Positions 47,667 through 57,947 of a stretch of 64,000 bases of DNA are shown here, one piece after another. Below the pieces are notes generated by a model. It saw only the letters and a list, made by a program, of their open reading frames with translations. It ran no database searches and had not been told where the DNA came from. The translations under genes and the position numbers were made by a program. The stretch lies in the NCBI RefSeq assembly GCF_001411555.2, contig NC_049910.1, positions 32,087,150 to 32,151,149 on the forward strand, in the 5' to 3' direction. Within the stretch, counting starts at the first letter, position 1. Every line of letters begins with the position of its first letter. The DNA is from Juglans regia. Taxonomy: Eukaryota; Streptophyta; Magnoliopsida; Fagales; Juglandaceae.

Positions 47667-49318
47667 TGTTGTGCTAAAAATATCTACAAATGCACATAAT
47701 TCTAGCAAGTAGTAAAGTGTTTTAAAGAAAACGGATATCGAACCCAATGTGAATAATTATGCTATTGAGTATTGAAATTGACTAGATTAATTACTATTTG
47801 GAAAACCAAAATTTGAAGAATGGATTATCTAAGTTAAACTGAAGAAAATAGCATTAAATAAAGATTTTAAAGATAATAAGAATAGATCTACAGCGTTTGA
47901 TTTCACCTAGCAAGTCCCACGCAATTTATTCTTTCTTGTTATAGAATTCCAATTATCTCAATTTGATGATAAAAATCCCTTAACTATTCAATATTTTCTC
48001 TCAAATAATACCAAAAATATCTCCACCTAATAATTTTATATCTCTATGTAAATTTAACTCATTGGAGACTCATCAAGTTCCTTAGATTTTTATTGAAAAT
48101 CACACTAATTGCAGTAAAGTATCTCTACTTGCTCAACTAACAGTGCTTTATCCTAGGGCTTTAATCACAAATCACCTCTCTGTCTCATTATGATTCAATA
48201 GATTGAACAATAGTTAGCTAGAAAATTGCAAGTATTAAGAATAAGGAATAAACATTCAATCATGGAAATATTGAAAATAAAATAGCTTAAAATATAAATT
48301 GTGTGTTTAATGCTAAACTACATCAAAGCTCAAGAAAATAAAACTAGTTCATAATGAATTGAAAAGAAAAATAATAAAATTAGTGTTCTTCATTGGAGTC
48401 GGTTGATGAAGCATACGGTTCTCGCCTCTACTCCCCCAGATCTGTCTCCTTGAAAGAAACTTAAATAATAAACTCTAAACTATTGAAACCTAAAACTCTA
48501 ACTCTCTAAAACTCTGACTCCCCCTATATCAATCCCACAAGTCGAGATTAAATAGATGTCGAAATTCAATTATGGAAACAAGATAAATGGGGCTACAATC
48601 TAGCCTAAAGATCTGGAAAATAGTTCCTAAAGATGTTAACATAAAAGAAAATTATCCCAAGAATAAAGGAAATATCTAAAATGAAAGAGTTAGTAATAAG
48701 CGGCTTGATTTACGGAGTTCGGGAGGATTTGGTGGTCAGCAGTAGATTGATCCCGGTAGGGAGGAACAATCCCACCAAGTAGATGCCGTTGCGCTTAATA
48801 TAAATGGTCTCGTCACCTACTGAGAGGAAAGACTCTCGATTGGGATGATAGGACCCTATTGCCAAACTACAGAGCAATAAAGATACTCGCCTTTTGTGTC
48901 GTTGTTGCCCACGATGTCGTTTAGGTTGGTCGAGTATACTAGTCGCTCAATCTAACCGCCTAGAGCCTTGTTGCCAAGTTTAAGCGCCTTCTGGTCACGC
49001 CTTCTGGTCACGAGTCTCCTCACCTACCGAGAGGTAAGTCTTCTCGCCTTTAGGTGAGAGAAATCTCTTTGCTGCCCACGAGACAAGGCTCCTCGCCCAA
49101 ATCTCATTGGCTCTCTTCAGATCTCACTACCTCTCATCAGTCTGGATCTGTAGTCTCTTCTTTTGCACCAAAATGCTCTCCTTTCACACTAAATCTTCTT
49201 ATCCCTTCAAATCCAAGAAAATAAAGAAAAATATATAGAAATAAAATAAAATCAATAGTATTGAAGGAAAAATGACACTTTTTCATAAATAAAAGAGTAA
49301 TAAAAATCACACTTATCA
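47667..49318 (-). repeat. 5' LTR of the Athila-like element (1652 bp)
   Basis: It begins tgttgtgct and ends cacttatca. It is about 670 bp longer than the other LTR. The 48690-49150 part contains ctcgcc/cgagtc-rich text and short repeats (cgccttctggtca twice at about 48988). Confidence 0.7.
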
Positions 49319-49650
49319 CTTCGCTTTGAGTGCTAAGCGGGAGATGGGCTTGATCGCACTAGTGGACCAGAAGGGAAATGCTTAAAGAAGATGTTTCCTC
49401 CTTTTTCACTGGGCAAGCGCGTAGCTGGACTTCAAGTGCTAGGTAGGTGATGGGCTCGACCATGCTAGGGTGTGATAAGGGCATTGTTCAAGGAAGTTGT
49501 TTCCTCATTTTTTGTCAGGCGAGCACGGAGCTTGGCTTTGAGCGCTAGGCTGGAAATGGGCTCGATTGCACTAGAGGGCTAGGGAGCGTGCTCAAAGCTT
49601 GGCTTTGAGTGCTCTTTGGTAGTTAAAAATCGGGTTATTTCATGTGCCCA
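49319..49650. repeat. Tat-like element tandem repeats, right part
   Basis: This continues the 44800-45007 array: 'ctttgagtgctaagcgggag', 'atgggctcga', 'gcactag', 'aaggaagttgtttcctc' recur in units of about 125 bp. Similar hypervariable tandem repeats between pol and the 3' end are known from Tat-lineage elements. Confidence 0.75.
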
Positions 49651-49833
49651 TTCGGGTATACCTTCCCCTACTTCTGAGATCTTGAGCCCAATGGGGTGGG
49701 AGCCTCTGCTACCTTGGTGACCACGGGCAATGGCAGTGTCGTGTCATTCATACCAGATGTGGCGCGTGCTAACCGATCTTCCTTCCAGTTGTCCTTCCTG
49801 GGAATCTACTCAATGGTGAGGCTCCTAAAATTA

Positions 49834-52300
49834 TCAAGTTCTTACCACACTTGCCGTAGATAGGATTGGATTTTCTCGCTTTTCACCATATACTTCCCCC
49901 TTGACTTGATTCACTACAACTTGGGAGTCCACCTTCACCTCTACATCCATCATGCCTAGCTCTTTCACCACCCAGAGTCCTGTTAGTAAAGCCTCATATT
50001 CTGCTTCGTTGTTGGGGGTTTTGAACTCGAGCCTTATCGAATAATAAATTTTCTCACTACAAGATGAGCTATCAACGTAGATATGCAAATTACTATTGGC
50101 AGGCGAGGTCACATCTTTGGGTGATTTGTTAACTCAAAGACGAAGTCAACCAGTGTTTGCCCCTTAATGGTAGTTCAGGGGACATACTCGATGTTGAATT
50201 CCCTAAGTTCGATTGATAAGTTCCCCAATGCCCGAACGTGTCCAAGCATTGTTGGACCTTTTTGAGTGGGGTTCCTGTCAATACACTTACCGGATGTGCT
50301 TGGAAGTACGGTCTCAATTGGCAGGAGGCCACTACTAATGCGAACACCAGCAGTTCCATCGGTGGGTATCAAATTTATGCTCCCCTCAAAGCCCGGCTAG
50401 TATGGTAAGCTGACCTCTGTGTTCCTCTTCTTGTTCCAATAATGCTGCCAACATGACCACCATTGTGACAAATAGATATAGGTATAAGACTTCTCCCTAC
50501 ACAGCTTGGCTTAGTAGGTGAGAGTTAGATAAGTACTCCTTGAGCCAAGTGAGCACTTCCTAGCCCTCTTTGTTCCATTCATGGACTTTTCGCAACACTT
50601 GAAAAAGGGTAGTCATTTTTTTATTGATTTGGAAACAAATCTGTTAAGTGTCATGATCATTCCTAGTAGCATCTGCACTTCGTTAAGGGTCCTAAGGGAC
50701 TTCATGTTGAGTATGGCTTGGATCTTTTCTTCATTGGCCTTAACACCTCTTTATCAGACCATAAATTTAAGAAATTTCTCCGACCATAATCTGAAGGCTC
50801 ACTTTGCTGAGTTGAGCTTCATTTTGTATTTCTGATGAACCAAAAAGGCTTCTCTCAAGTGCGTTTCGACCACCAAAACTCCGTTAGGGTGGTAACCTTG
50901 CATGTGCCTTAACCAACCGTCACCGGTAGGGTTATGGAACCTGTGGGCTGCACAGTCTCCCATGTGAACCCTTTTAATGGCATTGACGATGGACGTAACC
51001 AGCTTTGGCTGATCCCAGTCTTTGCAAATGCTCCACAAAAGAGTATGTCAGCCGAACTTCCATTGCCTATTAGTATCCTCCGGGTGGTGTAGTTGGCCAC
51101 TAACGCTGTTACCACTAGAGCGTCATCTTGAGGATATATCACTTCTTCGTAGTCATTTTCATCAAGGGGTATTGTCGTGGTCTTTCAGGTCTGCGGTTGT
51201 TTGGCCGATCTTTTGAACGCTAAAACTTTCCTCATTCTTTGCTCTCATGGAATATGCATTCCGGTTGGAGGTGGACGTGCCTCCTCTGGCGAGTCCTCCC
51301 ACAATGGTTTGGATTTCACCTAAAGGGACATTATTTTTTATTCTTGCGAGGGTTGTTCTCCACGCTTCTCCTCGTCACCCTTTTTCTTCTTGGGCTCCCG
51401 TTCCTGAGGGGCCTTTGCTCCCTTTCAGCCTTTCTCTCCCTTGTCCATCAGGGCGGCGAGGATTGTGGGGCAATTAGTTGCCAGAGATCTCCGCTTTCCT
51501 ACAATTCTTTTAACCAACGTTTCAGAAGGTGTATCCTTCTGAGTTGTGATATGTGCAATATTTACATATCCTTTTTGCACGTTCATCCTCAATTGTGGTT
51601 TTCTGTGCAGTGTTCCTTGGTTCATTTTTTGTCATGTTGTCCCTTTCTCACTTTGGTCTCCTTCTCCTGACTTCTATTTTCGATTTCCTTTGACTTATTC
51701 TTCTCCTGCTCCAACTTAGACTCTCTAGGGCGGTTAAGGCTGAGAGGATGTCCTTCGCGTTAACAAATTTATTGGCCCAATCCATGATTTCTCATAGTGT
51801 GGAAGAGGTCTTCCCTACTAGTTTCTCCATTAAGGGACTCCGGGTTCAGATGATGCCCAAGAGTGATGCCAAGGTGATCATCTAATCTTGGTCATCCGCA
51901 GCATACACTCCTTGTTGAATTGGGAGAGATAAGCTTTTAAACTATCATACTCCCATTGTTTAACAGTAAGGAGGTAGGTAATCCTTTTGTGCAGCCTCTT
52001 TCTTTCCTCTTCATCAGTAGCCACCATGCCTGCACTTTAAGATTCGCCCTCATTTCAATTGTTCCAATCTGATTCAGCGCCTTCCCCATATCTGAAATTT
52101 CTTTGCCTTAGGATCTCATTTTCTCACTGGAGAATCTACTCTTCATCCATTCCTCCCTCTCTGTAAACCCTCGCTCCATGTTGGTTGAAGTAGGTTCCTG
52201 GTCGTGGGTCACTTGAGAATGCGTTGTGGTGGGCATGCGAAAGGCACATTGATGCCATTTAGGCTGAAAGGGATATTCAATCCCACAGATAACACCAACT
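49834..52300 (-). pseudogene. Tat-like Ty3/gypsy gag-pol remnant
   Basis: Element order on the - strand. Just after the primer-binding site come gag fragments (about 51700-52280, no single frame). 51425-51625 holds a linker. The protease region is at 50909-51142 (ANYTTRRILIGNGSSADIL; the family has D before NGSSADIL, here G). Worn RT is at about 50400-50900 (KYKMKLNSAK). 50129-50372 gives an RT/RNase H boundary (LRPYFQAHPVSVLT). RNase H is at 49834-50112 (NNEAEYEALLTGL, DSQVVVNQVKGEVYGEK). Integrase was not found. Many stops and frameshifts make it non-functional. Confidence 0.8.
52281..52297 (-). other. Primer-binding site of the Tat-like element
   Basis: The - strand reads tggtgttatctgtggga, 2 bases after an LTR end (ctcaaca). 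The common plant form is tggcgccgtctgtggga, so it looks like the same site after C-to-T and G-to-A changes. Confidence 0.65.
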
Positions 52301-52537
52301 GTTGAGGGTGTGTTTCGCACTCCAGCTCACTAGCTTAATGAACCTGCAATACAAGAGATGTGAAGGCTCGGTGGGTGGGTGACACCTCCGACGTTTAGTT
52401 AGTTCCATCTCTTGAGAAAGAGTTAGTCTTTTAGAATCCCCTAAGTCTTACATGTGGCAAGCTATACCTCCTTCCTCACGAGGGACCTCTGCTTCCTTTA
52501 TGTCGGGGGTGTTCACCCACAATACTAGGGACCATAA
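52300..52537 (-). repeat. Partial 5' LTR of the Tat-like element
   Basis: On the + strand it starts tgttgagggtgtgtttcgca next to the primer-binding site. Its other end was not found; a different repeat family begins at 52538, either inserted into or replacing the rest. Confidence 0.5.
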
Positions 52538-53031
52538 TGTGATGCCTCTAGACCCTGCTTGGGATTTGATGAAAACTGAAGCGTCTCAAAACATGTAACA
52601 CAAGTTCAAATACCCCTCCCTCATGAGAATTAACATGCAATGGACCTAGCATGTTACTAATAGTATGCAATAATCACAGCGAAAAATTCCAAAACTATAA
52701 AGGTTGAGCAATTCAAAAGTTAAGGGTCTAACCATGACCCCTCTTTCCAAAAACCATCAAATGTTGTTTTCATTGTATCATCACCGCTACAGCTAGAAAT
52801 ACTTCTTTCCCATAATTTCCTGGATGTCTGCAAAAAGCTCTAAAACCTTGTAAATAAACTTCTTCACTGCCTTGAGCCACTCTACTAGTGAAGGGTCCGT
52901 GGTTCTCTTGGGACTCTTCGGGAGATCCTCACGCTTGCACTTGCTTCCCGATCGCTATCTTCTATTCCAGTTACAACTTCTACCATTCCGGGAAAAATGG
53001 TAGTGGAAACTACCACAGTGAGATTTTAATC
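52538..53031. repeat. LTR-like repeat, copy A (first part)
   Basis: It begins tgtgatgcctctagaccctg and is homologous to copy B at 56347 (tgtgacgcccccagacccca), through gcttgggattt, acatgtaac, catgttacta and ending in actaccacagtgag. The copy is split by the MITE and LTR at 53032-56142 and continues at 56143. No gene is present. Confidence 0.7.
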
Positions 53032-53236
53032 GTTTGTTTTTAGAGATGAAATAAGGTGAGTTGAGATTAAAATTAAAAACTTGAATAAAATATTGTTAGA
53101 ATATATTTTTTAATATTATTTTTGTTTTGGGATTTGAAAAATTTGAATTGTTTATTTTATTTTGTATTGAAATTTGGAAAAGTTGTAATGATGAGCAAAG
53201 TTTTCAAAATTTTGGATTTTAGTCTTTAAAACAAAC
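53032..53236. mobile_element. MITE with gtttgtttt ends
   Basis: The left end gtttgtttttagagatga and the right end ttttagtctttaaaacaaac are inverted copies. The interior has gttgagattaaaattaaaaa and aagttgtaatgatgag. It is the same family as 31980-32200. It interrupts copy A: ccacagtgaga before and gcttagcaagttaaac after match copy B continuously. Confidence 0.7.
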
Positions 53237-54028
53237 TAGGCTGCTTAGCAAGTTAAACAAAAAATAAACACAAATGGTATAGTTGGACTATGAATTATTT
53301 ATTTAATTATTTATTTTTTTAGTTTTAAGTTATGGATCGAGTAGTGATTTTTTTTTTTTTTTTGTTTAGCGGTTGGCCCATCAGTTGCAGAACAAGGCCG
53401 CACCCGTTTGACTAAACATTAGAAAACCTTTCGGTTTTTGAGGTAGCAGATTCCCTCACCCGCACGACTCTCTTCCTAGCCGCATGCACGTCCCTCATGC
53501 ACATCCCACGTCCGTTGGTTTTCATCTAGGGTTTTCTTTTCATGTTCAATCTTCTTTTTATATATATACATATGAAGAAAGCTCACGCCGCTGCCTTCCC
53601 ACGCGAAACTGTAAGCCAGATCACTGCCCTCCCACGCAAAACCGTAAGCCAGACCACCATGAACCACTCCCACTGCCAAGCCCTTCCACGCTGCAACCCA
53701 CCGACTGGCCCCTCACACGACGGAAAACACTACCCCAAAGTAGAACCAACCACAGCAAGCCTCCACTGGCAGCCTCACGTTGCGCTGATAAACCCTGAAA
53801 GAAACCAAAACTGCTCTGTTTTTGCATCAAGAAACAGAGTACTTCCTTGCCAGACCCTCCTTCCCAGGCACGCGTTCAGCCACTGTCCTCGACGGAAACA
53901 GCCATAACCTGGTCTTGCTAGCTACGCCCTGCACCACCTTGCTACACTGCCGCCGACTCAAACCACCACCCTCTCTCTCGGTAACACCTCCATGCACACG
54001 CCGTGTATCATCTCTATTGCATGAATTT

Positions 54029-54029
54029 G

Positions 54030-54063
<34 letters not shown>
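54029..54063. repeat. (CT)n microsatellite in LTR 3
   Basis: Uninterrupted tctctctct run inside the GC-rich leader. LTR 2 has the shorter gagaga counterpart at about 38178-38250. Confidence 0.9.
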
Positions 54064-54066
<3 letters not shown>

Positions 54067-55269
54067 GCCTCACCACCGTGACCTTCTTCGCCGCGCCGCG
54101 CGCAGCTCCTCCCTTGGTGGTGAGTGCCTCGCGCCCCTGTTCTTACGGTTTTTGCACTGAGTCTGCGTCAATGCATTTGCAGTTTACGTAACTTATATTT
54201 TTGCATGGTATTTGAAAATGAATTACAGTTTTACCCTTAGTTTTAGAATCTGTTCAAGTTGTTATATTTTGGTCTGTTTTTACGTGGTTTATACGGGTGG
54301 TATAAGAAAAGTTTGCATACAATAAATAGGATTTTCAAATTGTACTTTGGTAGCAAATTATTTTAGTAATTGTGAAATTTTATTTTAAACTTTTAAATTA
54401 CGATTAAAGCTTTTTGTTTATTATTAATTAATGAAATTTTTACTTGTACTTACCTTAAATCGTTTAAGTATTTTAACATGTTATTAAGTAAAGGTTTATT
54501 TTAAGAGTAAACAATATTGGTGTATTGTTATTTCTACAGTTTAGATATATTTTAGTCTTTTTAATAATAGTTATGGTTTATTTTAAAATATTTTGGGATA
54601 ATTATATTACTTAGTATTACGCTTCATAAATTGTTTTCATTAGTAAATAGATCTGACTTTTAAATGTTTTAGTCATAGTATTAAATTAGCATTGACGATT
54701 TTAGAAAGTGATGATTGGTAATTTTAGGTTTTGAGGAATTAAATAGGTTATTTTATAAGCTTAGGATTAAATATCGAAATACGTGATTAATTGGAAATTT
54801 ATAAGAATTACGTGATTATTTTATAGGTGACGATTAATTATTGTTCGACGTTTTGAGGAATTCCGAAAAAGCTAAGAAGTCCAGGTAGGCGGGATTCCTA
54901 TGCTAGACTTTGTATTAAATAAAATGAACTGAGGTCCTTTTTGAAAAATGTGCATGTTCTGCTATGAAAAGAAATTTGAAAACAACCTTAGATATTTGTT
55001 CTGCATTAATCATGAGATTCTGTTTAAGAAGAACGTATTTTCTGTCATGACTGGTATAGACATGAGCCTATTTCTGACATTCTATTTCTGAACTTTGAAA
55101 ATGAGAGCGAATATGAAATTTGTGCATAAATTATGTTGTGATATGATTTTGTTCTGTTCCGAAAATTTTTGTTCAGTACTCTGTTTGGATAAGACGTGAT
55201 TTCTAAAAACCTTTGGCATGACTCTCTGATTCTGAATTTGATTATGTTTCCGTTCTTTTCAGTTACGGC

Positions 55270-55445
55270 CCTGCCACGGGTGATAATAGTGGCATATGGC
55301 ACAACCACGGGTTACAATAGTGGATACGGCCCAACCACGGGTTATAATAGTGGATACGGGCCAACCATGGGTTATAATAGTGGATACGGCCCAACCACGG
55401 GTAATAATAGTGGATACGGCCTTGCCAAGGGTTATAGTAGTGGTC
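55270..55445. repeat. 30-bp tandem repeats in LTR 3
   Basis: About six units of 'gggttataatagtggatacg' plus 'gcccaaccac' are present, the reverse complement of the array in LTR 2. Confidence 0.88.
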
Positions 55446-56142
55446 TCTATTTTGAGTGCACACCTTGGTGACAGAGTGTTTCATGTTCTGCTTAGCTATC
55501 CGCAGATGCACAACCCTACCACGGGGATTATACATGGCCTCTGTTTTGATATGATGTTCTGATGATCATCATCATCATTTATGCTATGCCAAAGAATATT
55601 TTGAATAAAATTATTTCTAAATCTTCGCTCTGATATTTTTGATAACCTGTTTTGCTTCCGCACTCTGAAAATGAAAATATTTTGTTCTGCATTCTGATTT
55701 CTGTAAATGCTCATGTTTATACACTGGTATATGTTCTCTGCTTACTGAGTTGTTGATAACTCACCCCTTATCTCCATATATTTTTCAGATAATTTTGATT
55801 GTTCAGCTAGAGAGCAAGAGTAGAAAGTTTAGCAAGGTGTGATGATCGTAGTGGAATAAGTGCCTGAAGGTACAAATGCTTATTTGAGAGTCGTAGTTAG
55901 TAAACTGATTTATTTTTCGGGTATTTGATTTGATGAGTTGAGGATGTTTTCGAATTTTTGGAGAATTTCTAATTTATGTTATTGGGGATTTCTTTATTGT
56001 CGCCATGGAGAAATTTAGATTTTTGGTTTGATTAAGTGTATTAATATTTTATGGGATTTTCTGGAGTTTATAGTTGTGTTATTTAAGTTAATTTTAAGTA
56101 TTAAGAGCTAACTCTCCAGACCTCTGGGAATGGGGCGTTACA

Positions 56143-56346
56143 ACATGTGTAAGATAAACCATGAGTATGAGTGCATGAGCACAAATATGAATTTTGACAA
56201 AACACATTTGTGTCCCATATAGATTCATTTTACAAAAACACTGTCTTTTAACCATATAACAAAGTGACAATATAACAGAGTTCCATTTCTTATTAATCTC
56301 TTATGATCTTATTTCATATAACCATGTGGGTGGACACCTGACGGCT
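56143..56346. repeat. LTR-like repeat, copy A (continued)
   Basis: aaaccatgagtatgagtgcatg...gtgggtggacacctgacgg matches copy B text caaaccaggagtatgaatgc...gtaggtgaacacctcatga. Confidence 0.65.
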
Positions 56347-57200
56347 TGTGACGCCCCCAGACCCCACTTGGGATTGGATGGAGACTGAAACGTCAGGACA
56401 TGTAACTCAAGGCTACACACCCATCATTCATGATAGTTAAGATGCAATGCACCTAACATGTTACTAGCAGTATGCAATTATCACAGCAGAAAACGTTCAA
56501 GTCTAAGTAAAGATAGAGTAATTAAAGTAAGGTACCAAATAAAGTAACTAATAAAATTCCGAAGTGCTTGTTCAGAGACTTACAAAATACAAAATGATGG
56601 TTTTAAACCACAACCCCTAGTACTTAGTTCCACTACAAATCTCAAAACACTGTTTATATGGAACCCAAAAAAAATCCTATTTGGGCTTGTCTTTCGGTAT
56701 GAACTTCTGCAAGTCCTTGAAAAGCTTTAGTACTTCACTATTGAACCTCTCGGCTGCCTCTAATCTTTCCTCTATTGTTGGCTCCGCAAATTGCTGGAGC
56801 CTATTAGGGGCCTCCTTACTTGGTGGGAGATTCTTGCTTGCGTTTCCACATAACTATCTCTTAAACTTGTCACAACTTCTACTATTTGGGGGGAATGGTA
56901 GTGGAACTACCACAGTGAGAATGTGATAAATCTCAGCATGTTAAACCAATAATATTCAACAAGATAACATAACCATGTAGAGGCAAACCAGGAGTATGAA
57001 TGCTTGGACATGAACGTAACCAAAAGCTTCTTTCGTTCTTGTATTCATTTCAAAATCATTGACCATGTATTCATGTAACAAAATAACAAAAATAGTCATG
57101 TAAAAGTACCATTTTCAATTCATATTAATCACTTATAGCCATCTAATCTAATAACAATGTAGGTGAACACCTCATGACTCCCCTACACACCATGGGCTCC
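56347..57200. repeat. LTR-like repeat, copy B
   Basis: It starts tgtgacgcccccagacccca directly after copy A, so A and B are in tandem. The ORF at 56681-56926 (MGLSFGMNF...) has no family I recognise and its counterpart is not open in copy A. 57201-57321 continues as AT-rich non-coding sequence. Confidence 0.65.
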
Positions 57201-57321
57201 CTGCTAGTTACCGCATCACATAGCCAACTCTCTTAACCGGCTGTGAGTACGTTAGAATTCATATAATATGATAGTTCACAATTCGCCTTCACCGCATTTT
57301 CAATGTGCTGCACCCACTAGC

Positions 57322-57330
57322 GTTGTAACC
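57322..57330. repeat. 9-bp TSD of the Mutator-type MITE (left copy)
   Basis: gttgtaacc recurs at 57753-57761. Confidence 0.8.
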
Positions 57331-57752
57331 AATGTTTTGAATACCGTACCGGACGCTATATCGGTCAAGGCACTGGAACGAAATATTTCGGTACCGGTAC
57401 CGTTTTAGGATAGCATTTCGGGATAACATTTCGGAATGGTCGATATATAAATAAATTATATTTCAAAATTATATTTCAAAATAATAGTCTATATATAAAT
57501 AAATTATATATAAATACATATATATATAAATTATAAATAGTCTAGTCCGAATTGAGGGTTAAAAAATAAACTTATAGTTTGAAAAAATGAAAACGTAGAA
57601 CGATTGCCATTCTTGAGAATTGAGGCCGTACAAGCCGAAATTTAGGCCAGTACCGGCCGGTACAAAATGTATATAGTCCCTGTACCGGCCAGACGGTCGG
57701 TACGAAAAATTTCAGCCGTACCGGCCAGTACAGAACGAAATTCAAAACCTTG
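57331..57752. mobile_element. Mutator-type MITE (422 bp)
   Basis: The left end aatgttttgaataccgtacc and the right end (reversed) caaggttttgaatttcgttc are similar inverted ends. Repeated ccggtacggt/accggtacc words lie inside both arms. The 9-bp TSD is the Mutator-superfamily length. Immediately after the right TSD, aaagttttgaataccatttc restarts the same end sequence, so a second truncated copy abuts it (57762-57840). Confidence 0.75.
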
Positions 57753-57947
57753 GTTGTAACCAAAGTTTTGAATACCATTTCAAAATATATAGATAAATTA
57801 AATATATATGTATAAATTATATTTCAAAATAATATCAATGCAAGTTTTAAAAAGTTATGACCTAACTATCTTTTTGTGTTTTTGCTCCATAATTCTTGGA
57901 GCTCTCCTTTGAATTGTTGCTTAGGTGTTTCTTCTAGGTTTTTGCCC

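Larger units (their letters stand above)
45008..49318 (-). mobile_element. Athila-like Ty3/gypsy element, internally deleted, nested in the tandem array
   Basis: Two direct repeats begin tgttatgctaaaaatatc (45008) and tgttgtgctaaaaatatc (47667) and are clearly alike over about 700 bp. Flanks ctccg (45003-45007) and cttcg (49319-49323) are a 5-bp TSD with one C/T change. Removing the element rejoins the tandem-repeat unit smoothly (ctccg then ctttgagtgctaagc). A purine tract (- strand, tttggggggaaa, near 45988-46000) lies next to the left LTR. The internal part holds only gag and protease fragments. The outer parts of the two LTRs differ (45008-45987 versus 47667-49318). Confidence 0.8.
53272..56142 (+). 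mobile_element. Long LTR 3, inverted relative to LTR 2, terminus lost at left
   Basis: The right end is cctctgggaatggggcgttaca, the reverse of the LTR 2 start. The sequence matches LTR 2 in reverse over its length (GC-rich leader, tandem repeats, ggagataaggggtgagttat reversed). At the left it starts at about aaatggtatagttggac and lacks the last ~18 bp of the family end, so no TSD is visible. On the + strand it has TATA-like ttttatatatatac at 53557, a CT microsatellite at 54029-54063 and donor-like gtgagtgcc at 54120. Confidence 0.85.

Noticed and set aside
53484..54191. ORFs of 62-121 codons that could look like a small gene with TATA and donor
   Set aside because: They are the LTR 3 leader; frames are not conserved in LTR 2. 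Kept only as a possible non-coding exon.
56681..56926. 81-codon ORF in repeat copy B
   Set aside because: No recognisable domain; the homologous stretch in copy A is not open.
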